This document shows, one piece after another, positions 8,121 to 17,476 of a stretch of 64,000 nucleotides of DNA. A model generated the notes under the pieces. The model was not told the origin of the DNA. It made no database searches and was given only the letters and a program-made list of their open reading frames with translations. How positions within the stretch are numbered: position 1 is the first letter of the stretch; each line of letters starts with the position of its first letter. Source of the DNA: Pseudomonas abietaniphila (GTDB taxonomy: Bacteria > Pseudomonadota > Gammaproteobacteria > Pseudomonadales > Pseudomonadaceae). The position numbers and the translations under genes were made by a program. The DNA lies in assembly GCF_039697315.1 (NCBI RefSeq), contig NZ_CP155619.1, positions 6,448,001-6,512,000 on the forward strand, read 5' to 3'.

Positions 8121-9796
8121 TCGAGCCGGATCGCTGGAGTCCTTCACCTGGCATTCGGCTTGAGAAGAACGCATGGGAGGTCATTCGAGAATGCAATAGG
8201 TCAGTGGTACTGACCGCCGGGCCCGGTGCAGGAAAAACCGAGGTGCTTGCTCAGCGTGCAGACTTTCTGTTGCGTACGAACAGCTGCCGCTACCCAAAAC
8301 GGATCCTTGCTGTTTCGTTCAAGGCAGATGCGAGTCGAAACCTAAAGCAGCGAATACAGCTTCGCTGTGGCTGGGATTACGCTTCTCGCTTGGATAGCGT
8401 CACCTTCCACGGCTTTGCGAAGCGGATCATTGACCGATTTCGGCCGGTCTTGGTGGATGAAGCGCTGAGCCAAGACTATGTGATTGGCCCGGAGTACATC
8501 GCCGGGGAGCAGATCACCTTCAAGCACCTCCTGCCGTTCGCGTTACGAATCTTGAAAGACAGCAAGGTCGCCCGTAATGCGATTCGGAAAACCTATTCAC
8601 ATGTTTTTCTCGACGAGTTCCAAGACTGTACTGCAGACCAGTATGAGCTCATAAAGCTGCTCTTCCTCGGCACGCCCATCGTTATAACTGCTGTCGGGGA
8701 TACCAAACAGACGATCATGGGGTGGGCGGGAGCGCTAGATGGCATCTTCAAAACCTACGCCGACGACTTCGCTGCCCGTCCACTGCGGCTGTACTTGAAT
8801 TTCCGTTCACAGCCAAGCCTGTTGCGTGTGCAGAACGAGATCATTTGGGAGATTGACCCACCGGCCATGATGCCTGACGCGCTGATCGACGGTGAAGGTG
8901 GTGAGATACTCATTGGTCATTTTCGAAACTCGGCCGAAGAAGCTCAATCCCTTGCAGATATTATCCAGCATTGGATTGATGAGGAGGACATCCCACCTAA
9001 CGAGATCGCAGTTCTGATGCCCCGCCAGGTTGAGGAGTACGGCGAGGCGCTGATGGAGCAACTATCAAGAAGGGATATACCTTTTCGAAACGATCACGAT
9101 CTCCAAGATCTACTCAAAGAGCCTGCGGCACGCCTTGTGGTCGACTACCTCGCGTGCCTCTATGGCCAAGGAGAGGCTGATGCCTGGTCGCGTTTGATGG
9201 AGCAGCTTGCCCGGTTCGAAGATGAAGATGGTCGTAGCAGCGCGCATCAGATCTTTGAGGATATGTTTCGAATTCATAGCAGGCAGGTGAGAGCCGACCG
9301 CAAAACTACTACGCCATATGTATCGTGGTGGAAGCTTGTGCTCGCGCTACTCAAAAGGTTGAGTTCATCTGATTTAGCCGCCCTCTCCGCCGATTATCTG
9401 TCGCGACAGCGTATGGTGGAGGTTGTGCACGAGGTTCGCGACCGAATCAAAGCTCATCTTGCGGATGACCCAAACTTACTTCGGGCACTAGCGCGACTTT
9501 CAGGCGACGCCTCAGTGAGACTGCTTTCCATGCACAAGAGCAAAGGGTTGGAGTTTCACTCGGTGATCGTCCTTGGAGTCGAAACGCAGACCTTCTGGGG
9601 CAAGCTTGCCGAGGAGCGCTGTGTATTTTTCGTGGGAGTTTCGAGGGCAAAACAGCGACTGGTGTTGACCACTTGTGAGCACCGACCCCGTCCCAAGTGC
9701 GCACAAAGGCGGTGGGATGAGCGTAGGAGCCCACATGGTGAGTTTGTAAACCACGTGACTCGGCATCAAACCCGCTCGCTACATGCACCAAGGTAA
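8117..9796 (+). CDS. gajB: Gabija GajB-like UvrD/PcrA-type helicase
   Basis: A 559-aa superfamily 1 helicase. Visible motifs are Walker A TAGPGAGKT (about residue 33), motif II FLDEFQD, motif III VGDTKQTIMGW, motif IV-like NFRSQ, motif V SMHKSKGLEF, and motif VI-like FVGVSRAKQRL. GajB partners GajA in Gabija and is activated by DNA ends produced by GajA. The ATGA overlap with the OLD nuclease gene indicates translational coupling. All core helicase motifs are present, so activity is likely. The C-terminal 40 residues after motif VI are basic and unrecognised. Alternative reading: a stand-alone DNA repair helicase, made unlikely by the coupling. Confidence 0.85.
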   Translation: MIEPDRWSPSPGIRLEKNAWEVIRECNRSVVLTAGPGAGKTEVLAQRADFLLRTNSCRYPKRILAVSFKADASRNLKQRIQLRCGWDYASRLDSVTFHGFAKRIIDRFRPVLVDEALSQDYVIGPEYIAGEQITFKHLLPFALRILKDSKVARNAIRKTYSHVFLDEFQDCTADQYELIKLLFLGTPIVITAVGDTKQTIMGWAGALDGIFKTYADDFAARPLRLYLNFRSQPSLLRVQNEIIWEIDPPAMMPDALIDGEGGEILIGHFRNSAEEAQSLADIIQHWIDEEDIPPNEIAVLMPRQVEEYGEALMEQLSRRDIPFRNDHDLQDLLKEPAARLVVDYLACLYGQGEADAWSRLMEQLARFEDEDGRSSAHQIFEDMFRIHSRQVRADRKTTTPYVSWWKLVLALLKRLSSSDLAALSADYLSRQRMVEVVHEVRDRIKAHLADDPNLLRALARLSGDASVRLLSMHKSKGLEFHSVIVLGVETQTFWGKLAEERCVFFVGVSRAKQRLVLTTCEHRPRPKCAQRRWDERRSPHGEFVNHVTRHQTRSLHAPR

Positions 9797-9872
9797 GGAT
9801 CACCAAAACAGACGCCGAGCTAATTCCTACCATCGCCGTTCGACACAATGGCTGGCTACTCAGAAGGATGGA

Positions 9873-11060
9873 TTAGTCTAAGTGGCTGAAGCGACTTGGT
9901 TGCCGACTCCAGATCGAGTAAAGATCTCGTCCATCCCAGTAGCTCACCCTACCCTGATCATCCACTGACCGCTTCGCCCGAAAGACTGTATCGGCATTTT
10001 TTACAGTCAAGATCTGGATATCCAGCATAGGGACTTCATGCCCTTCGAGCCCATGCGAATCCTGGCTGATAATACGCCTTGGTAGACTCATGAGCAGAGC
10101 TGCGTGCTTAGTTTCTTTGAGGACGAGCGCAAAGCTGTTGCCGATGGTGCGATAACCAGTGTGAGCGTGAACGACCAGCGCGTGACTGCCACCTTCAATA
10201 CGATGCAGAACCGATAGTAGATGCGCATCCGACACTAATACGGACTTGTCTTGAACAATACCCGCCTGCGCTTGCTGACACCACTGAGCGACGTCTGCAG
10301 AGGTCTTCAGCTCCAATACTCCAGACGATCGACGCGCGAAGTTCTCCGCACCCGGTAGATAACGCGAGGTGGTCACAAATATGCCCCGGTCGGCGCCGTC
10401 GTTTGCCACGGCCCCTCGCAAAGCTTGCACGGCCTCAAGACCTATGGGGCGATTGGGCGCATATCGCTTGGCTTGGACATAGGCCAAGGTATCCCCTAAC
10501 GGACTCCGCTGAAGTAGTTTGACATCAACCCCTCCATCTCCTACTCCTGGCCCCAGCTCTGATTCATAGCCCAAGCTCTGGAAAATGCGGTAGAGCAGTA
10601 TTTCAAATTCGCGATGATGTAGGCTGTATAGCCGTTCCGGACGCGCCTGAAAATACTGATAGAGTTCAGCGTATACGTCGCCGAAATCTTCGATGATCAG
10701 GCTGCAGACCCACTTCCAATGAAAGAATTGGTCGTAGGCTTTCTGCAGTTCTTCGGTAGTAGCGTAAAAGTAGTAGGAGCAGCCGTCATAGTTGTCATAC
10801 CAGAAGCCATGCGAGTCAGCGATTGCATCAAACTCCGCCCGCAGCTTTGGATCTAGATCTTCATCAAGCAGGCGGGCAAGCTCCCCGCTGCTGTAGAGGA
10901 TGAAAGTCACCGCCTCTTCGCCAGGCTCGCCTTGTACGCGCTTCGCATAGGACGTGAAACCGCTATCGCCCCAAAGGTCGTTGCTTACAGCCCAGACTTG
11001 CAAGTCCTTCTGGGCAGCTACAATTTTCCGCTCCAGGTCTCTATCCGTATATGCGCTCAA
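9873..11060 (-). CDS. Mrr-like restriction endonuclease family protein
   Basis: A 395-aa protein with an Mrr-type catalytic domain at about residues 145-265: E151 in HHREFEILLYR, D179 in GDGGVDVKL, and the QAK signature at 196-198 (YVQAKRY). This is the PD-(D/E)XK fold used by type IV restriction enzymes and related nucleases. The N-terminal 140 residues are rich in aromatics (a WYDNYDGCSYYFY-like stretch) and the C-terminal 130 residues are unrecognised. Either could sense a modification or partner. The gene converges with the Gabija-like operon and is divergent from the PHP-ATPase gene, so it is probably an independent single-gene unit. Substrate is not deducible. Confidence 0.75.
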   Translation of the reverse strand: MSAYTDRDLERKIVAAQKDLQVWAVSNDLWGDSGFTSYAKRVQGEPGEEAVTFILYSSGELARLLDEDLDPKLRAEFDAIADSHGFWYDNYDGCSYYFYATTEELQKAYDQFFHWKWVCSLIIEDFGDVYAELYQYFQARPERLYSLHHREFEILLYRIFQSLGYESELGPGVGDGGVDVKLLQRSPLGDTLAYVQAKRYAPNRPIGLEAVQALRGAVANDGADRGIFVTTSRYLPGAENFARRSSGVLELKTSADVAQWCQQAQAGIVQDKSVLVSDAHLLSVLHRIEGGSHALVVHAHTGYRTIGNSFALVLKETKHAALLMSLPRRIISQDSHGLEGHEVPMLDIQILTVKNADTVFRAKRSVDDQGRVSYWDGRDLYSIWSRQPSRFSHLD

Positions 11061-11285
11061 TTGATCTCCCTCTTGGCCAGATTAGACGCTCCCTCGCATG
11101 GCCTAAAAATGATTACTGAGCATACAGGGTGATCGAGCAGTCCGCTTCAAGTCGGCATCCCCAAGAATCTACTTCGAGAGCCTGGAAAAGCCCACCGCGT
11201 TAGCTAAGATCAAAGATGCCTAAATAATCGCTCGCGGCTGCTTAGCTTCATTTGGCAGGGAAGCGTAACCGGATGAGGATGCTTG

Positions 11286-14261
11286 ATGATTAGTCGTGGG
11301 TCGGAATGGCATCGTTGGGAGCCGCACATTCATGCACCTGGCACTGTGCTAAACAACCAATTTGGATCGGAGGATCCATGGGAGGCATACCTCACTACGC
11401 TTGAAAGTTTGACCCCAACAATCGAAGTTATTGCCGTCACTGACTACTACATCACTGACGCCTATGAAAAGCTTCTGGAACATAAGGCTGGAGGTAGACT
11501 TAGCAACGTTCAGCTGCTCTTTCCCAATATCGAATTGCGACTTGATGTCGCCGCAAAATCCGGATTTGTGAATATCCACCTCCTAGTCAGCAATGAGGAC
11601 GAAAATCATCTTGTTGAGATCAAGCGCATTCTGAAAAGACTACAGTTCTCCGCCCACAACGATCGATATGACTGCACCCGAGAGGAGCTCATCAGGCTGG
11701 GCAAAAAAACGGATGCGAAGATCACCGATGACGGTGCAGCGCTACGGATGGGAGCAACACAATTTAAGGTGAGCTTCAGCCAGTTGCGCCAGGTCATCCA
11801 GGAAAGCGAATGGGCAAGGAAAAACATTCTAATTGCAGTGGCCGGCGGCGCTGGTGATGGTACGTCCGGTGTACGACTCGCGGCAGACACGACCGTGAGG
11901 CAAGAGATTGAAAAGTTCGCGCACATAATTTTCTCCAGCAATCCAGCGCAGCGTGAGTTCTGGCTAGGCTTACGCGCAGTAACTCCCGAAGATCTTCGCG
12001 CGCGCTTTGACGGCTGCAAACCTTGCCTTCACGGCAGCGACTCGCACTCCCAACAGTCCGTCGGCCAACCTGTCGACAGACGATATTCCTGGATCAAGGG
12101 TGGCCTTGAATTCGATGCACTACGCCAGGCATGTATCGACCCTGACGGACGAGCCTACGTTGGTGATAAGCCTCCTAATTCGGCAATGCCCTCACAGGTG
12201 ATATCTCACCTAAGCATCGGAAATGCCAGCTGGGCGGCAACCCCCTCTATCCCGCTCAACCCGGGATTAGTTGCCATCATTGGTGCCCGAGGCTCGGGCA
12301 AAACCGCGCTCGCAGACATCATTTCAGCAGGCTGTGATGCGGTCTCCTACTTCGGTTCGGGTACGGGCGGAACAATAAGCCCATCGTTTCTTGCTCGCGC
12401 TAGCGGCTTACTTGAAGACGCCACCGCAACCTTAACCTGGGGCGGCGGAACGTCTGTTACACGTCACCTGGATGGACGCGATGCCAATGGGCACCTCTCC
12501 TTCCCTCGCGCCCGGTATTTATCCCAACAGTTCGTTGAGGAACTCTGTTCTGCCCATGGCGTTTCCGACGGGTTGATCAATGAGATAGAGCGCGTGATCT
12601 TTGAATCTCACTCGCAGGATGATCAAGATGGAGCTGTCGATTTTCCTGAGTTCCGGGAACAACAAACCGCTAGATTCCAGCAGGCCCGTGCCCGAGAGGC
12701 TTCAGCGATTTCTGATATCTCCGAGCGAATTGCCATCGAGTTCGAGAAAGAACAGCTCGTAGATACACTAACGAACCAAGTCGAACAGAAGAAAAAACTC
12801 ATAGGAGGCTACAACGCAGATCTTGCCAAGCTGGTGGTCAAGGGAACCGAGGCTCAGGTTACGAGACATACCCAGCTTAGCCAGGCCGCTCAGAGTCTGA
12901 GGAGTAAGATTCAATCGTTCAGTGCCCAACGTCGCACGTTCGTTTCCCTTCAAGATGAAGTGCAGAGCATGAGAGCCACCCAGGCTCCAGAGATGCTACG
13001 CCAATCCCAGGCGCGCCACTCCAATAGCGGACTGGCTACTCAACAATGGGCGGACTTTCTTCTCGTTTACAATGGCAATGTTGATGACAGCCTGGTGGGG
13101 TATCTGAAATGGGCAGACCAAGAGATTTTGAAGCTGACCGGCACCCCCATCACGCCAGGGGATCCCAACGTTGAGCTGATAAAGCAAGATGTTCCACTCG
13201 ACACACTTCCACTGGGGCTGATCACAGCTGAAATGGATCGTCTGGAAGCGCTCTTCAGCGCGGACAAATTGATCCGCGACCAGTACTCCGCATTGACTAG
13301 ACGCATTTCCCAAGAGACCGCTGCCCTTCAGACCCTGGAGACTAAGTTAACCGATGCGCAGGGGGCGTCAGTACGGCGCAAGGATCTTCAGACGGAGCGT
13401 GAAGATACTTATCGTAGAGTCTTCGAGGCGATCATCCACGAGCAACTAGCCCTAGCAAATTTGTACACTCCCCTGATGGCTCGGCTCGGCGCATCTTCTG
13501 GCACGCTCAAAAAACTTAGCTTCTCAGTCAGGAGGATCGCGGACGTCGACGCTTGGGGAGCGATCGCTGAAGAGGGTCTACTGGATCGCCGAAAGTCCGG
13601 CCCTTTCTATGGGCGTGGAGCTCTGACAGACGCGGCAGCGAAGTCATTGAAGTCGGCCTGGGAGGTTGGCACTGCAGCAGGTGTCCAAACGGCAATGTCA
13701 GGATTCTTGAGCAAGTATCAACAAGATCTACTGGTGCACGCTCCTTATGCAGCGAGTCAGCAGACTGAGTACCGAGCCTGGTCAAAGCAGATGGCTCAAT
13801 GGCTTTTCAGCACTGATCACCTCACTGTTCGCTATGAAATTTTGTATGACGGCGTAGACATCCAGAAGCTATCGCCTGGTACACGAGGGATCGTTCTGCT
13901 ATTGCTTTATCTCGCGCTGGATGATTCGGATGACCGTCCACTGATCATTGACCAACCCGAGGAAAACCTCGATCCAAAATCCGTCTTTGACGAACTGGTC
14001 TCGCTTTTCATTGCCGCCAAGTCAAAACGTCAAGTGATCATGGTTACGCATAACGCCAACCTTGTGATCAACACCGACGCAGATCAAATCATCATTGCAA
14101 CGGTAGGCCCGCATCAGCCTGGCGGGCTTCCACCTATCAGTTACCAATCTGGAGGGCTAGAAAACGCGGGGATAAGAAAGGCGGTTTGCGACATTCTTGA
14201 AGGCGGTGATGAGGCATTTCGGGAGCGGGCGCGCCGGCTTCGAGTACGCCTCGAAAGGTAA
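11286..14261 (+). CDS. PHP-domain AAA/SMC-like ATPase (PPL/TrlF type defence protein)
   Basis: A 991-aa two-part protein. The N-terminal PHP phosphoesterase-like domain has HIHAPGT, VTDYY and GSDSHS metal-binding motifs. It is followed by an ABC/SMC-like ATPase with Walker A GARGSGKTA, a long coiled-coil insertion (roughly residues 460-720), and Walker B LIIDQPEENLD. This architecture matches the single-gene PPL (polymerase/histidinol phosphatase-like) defence proteins and the TrlF family. The PHP domain is presumed to be the effector nuclease or phosphatase controlled by the ATPase. ATG 11286 is preferred over TTG 11283, with GAGGA upstream. It stands alone between a divergent Mrr-like gene and a convergent DUF4209 gene. 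Confidence 0.8.
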   Translation: MISRGSEWHRWEPHIHAPGTVLNNQFGSEDPWEAYLTTLESLTPTIEVIAVTDYYITDAYEKLLEHKAGGRLSNVQLLFPNIELRLDVAAKSGFVNIHLLVSNEDENHLVEIKRILKRLQFSAHNDRYDCTREELIRLGKKTDAKITDDGAALRMGATQFKVSFSQLRQVIQESEWARKNILIAVAGGAGDGTSGVRLAADTTVRQEIEKFAHIIFSSNPAQREFWLGLRAVTPEDLRARFDGCKPCLHGSDSHSQQSVGQPVDRRYSWIKGGLEFDALRQACIDPDGRAYVGDKPPNSAMPSQVISHLSIGNASWAATPSIPLNPGLVAIIGARGSGKTALADIISAGCDAVSYFGSGTGGTISPSFLARASGLLEDATATLTWGGGTSVTRHLDGRDANGHLSFPRARYLSQQFVEELCSAHGVSDGLINEIERVIFESHSQDDQDGAVDFPEFREQQTARFQQARAREASAISDISERIAIEFEKEQLVDTLTNQVEQKKKLIGGYNADLAKLVVKGTEAQVTRHTQLSQAAQSLRSKIQSFSAQRRTFVSLQDEVQSMRATQAPEMLRQSQARHSNSGLATQQWADFLLVYNGNVDDSLVGYLKWADQEILKLTGTPITPGDPNVELIKQDVPLDTLPLGLITAEMDRLEALFSADKLIRDQYSALTRRISQETAALQTLETKLTDAQGASVRRKDLQTEREDTYRRVFEAIIHEQLALANLYTPLMARLGASSGTLKKLSFSVRRIADVDAWGAIAEEGLLDRRKSGPFYGRGALTDAAAKSLKSAWEVGTAAGVQTAMSGFLSKYQQDLLVHAPYAASQQTEYRAWSKQMAQWLFSTDHLTVRYEILYDGVDIQKLSPGTRGIVLLLLYLALDDSDDRPLIIDQPEENLDPKSVFDELVSLFIAAKSKRQVIMVTHNANLVINTDADQIIIATVGPHQPGGLPPISYQSGGLENAGIRKAVCDILEGGDEAFRERARRLRVRLER

Positions 14262-14374
14262 GCCGCTCTCAGACCGCCGGAACGTTTCATTGCAAAATGA
14301 GTACCTGCGAGATCGAGTTACGGCACTAGCAACACAGGACACTTTTCCTAGTGTCGCTTGCAGAAGTGGGAGCC

Positions 14375-16219
14375 TTAACCGCCCGCAGGCGTACCCATTG
14401 CCGCCCAGAACGGCCCCGAGATGTACTTGAGCATGAACCACCACGCATAGACTATGGATTCTGAGTAGAACTGGCCGTCATGCATTAATCCATGCGCGAA
14501 GGTATTTCTGAGGTTTGGCCCATATGGGCTGCAGAAGACTGCTTTGATCTCAAAGGCTACGTTCTCCCCTAGCAACTCAGTAACACCCTCGACATCCATC
14601 AACGTGCTCAGCCCGTTTTCGGTGACGATGCCATCAGCATTGGATGTTGATGTGTTGAGGCCGGCTTCCTTCATGCGGTGGCGAATAATCGCCTCAAGCT
14701 GCGGAATAAGAAAATGGGCAGCCATGCCGAAGTCACCTGCAAACCCCCAATACAGCCCTTTGCCGATCATTTGAGTTCGATTCGGAGGAACAAGAGACGA
14801 CGCCTTGGCCATTTCGACCATATCGATCTCCTTGACGCAATGTTCTTGGGAGATGATAGCGAGCGCCGGGACAATGCCGCCCTGTACTGTTAGCTTGATA
14901 GTGTGCTGATGCTCGCTGACCATCTTGGCTTGGATGGTGTGTTCATCGGCTTCGGACAACTCTGCACCGAAGGATAGTGGAGGACGCCTTGCGATGACCC
15001 TCCCGGTCTCATCAAAAAAAACTGCGCCTGTCAATGCGCTGACTATCCCTGTCCGCAATGACTTGAGCGCGGCAACTCGCGCGTCGTTCGGCGAGCAAAA
15101 TGGGTACAACATAGTTAGGTTGTACACCGCATCGCCTAAAGACTTGCCTTGGACAAGAGCTCTGGTATGTGCGACTAAGTCAGTTATGTCAGTGCGGGTG
15201 ACGACAGTAGCCATTTGCTCGACAGCCCGAGCGCCGGCTTCGGCAATTCTTTGGCGGAGGGCGGGTAATACCTTCTCAACATCTAACTCAGCGCGAAGCG
15301 CCCCCGGAAGAGAGCGGTAGATCTGAAGAGCATTTTCCAAGGCGTTCTGCGCGACAATCGGATTCGTCTGCTCACCTCTCAGCTCAGCCTCTGATACCCA
15401 CGTCTCTGCGACAGCTACTGTCATTTTCGCCTCCATAAGAGCTCGATCAGACAAGGCGAACCCCCTAGACGCGGCCTCATAGCATGTACGAGCTCTGAAT
15501 ATATCTTTCCTCTCGTCAAAGGAGCGCCCGAGCTCAGCCAGCATTTCGGGAATCACAGAAGTGTCGGTATGGTCGAGCCTGAAGTCCATGACCGTCTCTG
15601 CGAGGCCGACGGAGAACATAAGCTGCTGTTTAACAGCTAGCTTGATGGCGTCCATGACCATCTCAGTCAGTGACGTCAGGCGATCCCCTCCCCCGGCCCC
15701 TATCTGCCTAGCGAGAGTGAGCGCTCGGTGAAGACATTCCCTACCTTCCTGGTACCAGTAATCATCGTTCAGAGGCGTCGTCGTGTAACCGTCGATGGCA
15801 GCTCGGGCGTGCCGAATATGCCTGAGACCAGGCGTAATCCATAGTAGGTCTGAAACCCTAGCCTTTAAGAGCCCCTCGGGGAGGAGATCGACCACGTCAC
15901 GAAAAAATTCAAGTTCTTCGTCCAACATGCTCGCCGGCACCATCGAATGCCGGTCACCCATGATCAAGTAAGGTCTGAATGGCTCGTTTCTGTTGGCGTT
16001 ATCCAACATCATCGAGCAGAGATCCGCCATGAGCGACCATATCCTCGCCTCTTCAAATGCTTCCGTCTCAGACGCAGTTCTCGCGAGACTGGTCAGCGCT
16101 TCAGATAGAGCTAAATAGGTCGGCTCGATCTCGTATAGAGCGCGTTCTAACTCAGCTTGGCGGAAAGCATTGACACGCAAAGGGGTGGCTGCAGGATAGC
16201 GAGGGAAATGCTCCGACAC
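14375..16219 (-). CDS. DUF4209-type protein with C-terminal HEPN motif
   Basis: A 614-aa, largely helical protein. Near the C-terminus the segment LRNTFAHGLM has the R-X4-H spacing of HEPN nucleases, the pattern expected for DUF4209 proteins. The N-terminal 450 residues look like helical repeats (a possible sensor) with no catalytic motif. I use the GTG start at 16219, preceded by AGGTGA at good spacing; no upstream ATG in frame is better. It is transcribed toward the PHP-ATPase gene, so the two are unlikely to share an operon. In this context a role as an RNA-targeting abortive effector is possible, but that is inference from motif and neighbourhood. Confidence 0.65.
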   Translation of the reverse strand: MSEHFPRYPAATPLRVNAFRQAELERALYEIEPTYLALSEALTSLARTASETEAFEEARIWSLMADLCSMMLDNANRNEPFRPYLIMGDRHSMVPASMLDEELEFFRDVVDLLPEGLLKARVSDLLWITPGLRHIRHARAAIDGYTTTPLNDDYWYQEGRECLHRALTLARQIGAGGGDRLTSLTEMVMDAIKLAVKQQLMFSVGLAETVMDFRLDHTDTSVIPEMLAELGRSFDERKDIFRARTCYEAASRGFALSDRALMEAKMTVAVAETWVSEAELRGEQTNPIVAQNALENALQIYRSLPGALRAELDVEKVLPALRQRIAEAGARAVEQMATVVTRTDITDLVAHTRALVQGKSLGDAVYNLTMLYPFCSPNDARVAALKSLRTGIVSALTGAVFFDETGRVIARRPPLSFGAELSEADEHTIQAKMVSEHQHTIKLTVQGGIVPALAIISQEHCVKEIDMVEMAKASSLVPPNRTQMIGKGLYWGFAGDFGMAAHFLIPQLEAIIRHRMKEAGLNTSTSNADGIVTENGLSTLMDVEGVTELLGENVAFEIKAVFCSPYGPNLRNTFAHGLMHDGQFYSESIVYAWWFMLKYISGPFWAAMGTPAGG

Positions 16220-16441
16220 GACGTATTCACCTGTATAAAAGGAGGCTCATTTGTACGACCACCAATCACTAAAAGCAAAGGCTGTGGAGAATATGTCTGC
16301 CGCAAACCTACACAATGCCTTTGAAGCCTCAACGGGTTTTGCCTTGCTTACTGCTCTACAGTTTTTCCCCAGCCCTCAATGCTGCATCGGGTGGATAGCA
16401 CGGTGTAACCTGAACAAACTCCAAGTAAGGTTTACCCTGCC

Positions 16442-17059
16442 ATGAGCATTGAAGCAAAACTCCTTCATCTCCAAGCTATCCAAAACCTCCTCGCGCCATA
16501 CCGCTACCTCTATTGCGTTGACCTTGAGGCAACCTGTGATGAGGTTGATGATTCGGAATCACCAAGGCCGCTTGCCGTCTTCCCGGATCAAATGGAAACG
16601 ATCGAAATTGGCCTGGTGGTGATCGATTTGGAAACACTTGAGATCGTCGATGAGTTTCAGCGTTTCGTCCGCCCTCAGATCAATCCCATCCTCACCGGCT
16701 TCTGTAAAGAGCTGACATCCATTCTACAAGCGGACGTCGACAGTGCAGGAACCTATGTGGAGGTTGGCCAGGAGATAGGAGCGTTTATTGCGCGATATCC
16801 AAACGCTGCTTGGGCATCGTGGGGGGACTATGACGCAAGGCAGCTTGAGCGAGACGCAGGGTTTGCTGCGTGCCCTTCGCTGCTCGAAGGCTTGCCCCAT
16901 TTCAATACCAGGAAATGGCATGCAGGCATGTATGAAAATCGACCGAAATCACTTAAGCAAACGGTAGAGTCGTTGGGCTTAGTTTGGCAAGGTACCTACC
17001 ACCGAGGGATAGACGATGCGAGAAATGTCGCTTCCATCGTAAAAGAGATTCTTGCCTGA
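16442..17059 (+). CDS. DEDDh 3'-5' exonuclease (KapD/ERI-1-like)
   Basis: A 205-aa exonuclease. DEDD motifs are CVDLEATC (ExoI, D and E), an aspartate in WGDYDARQL (ExoII), and HRGIDDARN (ExoIII, His followed by Asp). This matches the ERI-1/KapD-like 3'-5' exonuclease branch, which acts on RNA or single-stranded nucleic acid ends. It is a complete single-domain protein of usual length. It lies alone, divergent from the DUF4209 gene (222-base gap) and followed by a GC-rich hairpin. A link to neighbouring systems is not shown by the sequence. Confidence 0.8.
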   Translation: MSIEAKLLHLQAIQNLLAPYRYLYCVDLEATCDEVDDSESPRPLAVFPDQMETIEIGLVVIDLETLEIVDEFQRFVRPQINPILTGFCKELTSILQADVDSAGTYVEVGQEIGAFIARYPNAAWASWGDYDARQLERDAGFAACPSLLEGLPHFNTRKWHAGMYENRPKSLKQTVESLGLVWQGTYHRGIDDARNVASIVKEILA

Positions 17060-17476
17060 CTGCGTTAGCCGGGCCCAGGTGCCCGAAGAAGCGATGTCCC
17101 CATCAACAGCATTGCATCAGCAGAGCTGGGTGGTGCTCGAGCTTACTCCATGCTTGATCGTAAGCCGATAAGAGCTGTCAACAGCAGCAAGTTCAGCCTC
17201 TTGCACCTAGTGCAAGACCTTTTCTGTTCGATTACCACTATACGACGACATTGTCCGATGATCCTCGGATGATGCTGCGGTTGGCGCGCCGAGATAGTGT
17301 CTTCGAAGCACTTTGATAGTCGTGCCTGCCCCGATCCCAGTGATATCATCTTGATGCCGTTTGCTACGCCAAGCCTCCTTACCCAGTAAAGGGGGCCTCA
17401 AGGCACCGTATCGGACTGCATTTCGTACGAGCATTGAAGGGAAAAATCAAGCTAGCGTGTACATCGGAGGTATGCT
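17060..17476. other. Intergenic region with GC-rich hairpin
   Basis: Immediately after the exonuclease stop lies GCCGGGCCC...GCCCGAAG (17066-17086), which can fold as a terminator-like hairpin but lacks a T-run. A near copy occurs at 27530. The rest contains only overlapping leftward frames (17143-17434) that do not match any family I recognise. The promoter of the ABC-3C operon should lie in the last 100 bases before 17477. Confidence 0.5.

Noticed and set aside
13258..13280. GCGGACAAATTGATCCGC as a second transposon-end site
   Set aside because: It lies within the PHP-ATPase coding sequence and is a single occurrence.
17207..17434. Leftward frame as an integrase fragment
   Set aside because: A few residues looked integrase-like, but no R-H-R-Y pattern could be placed.
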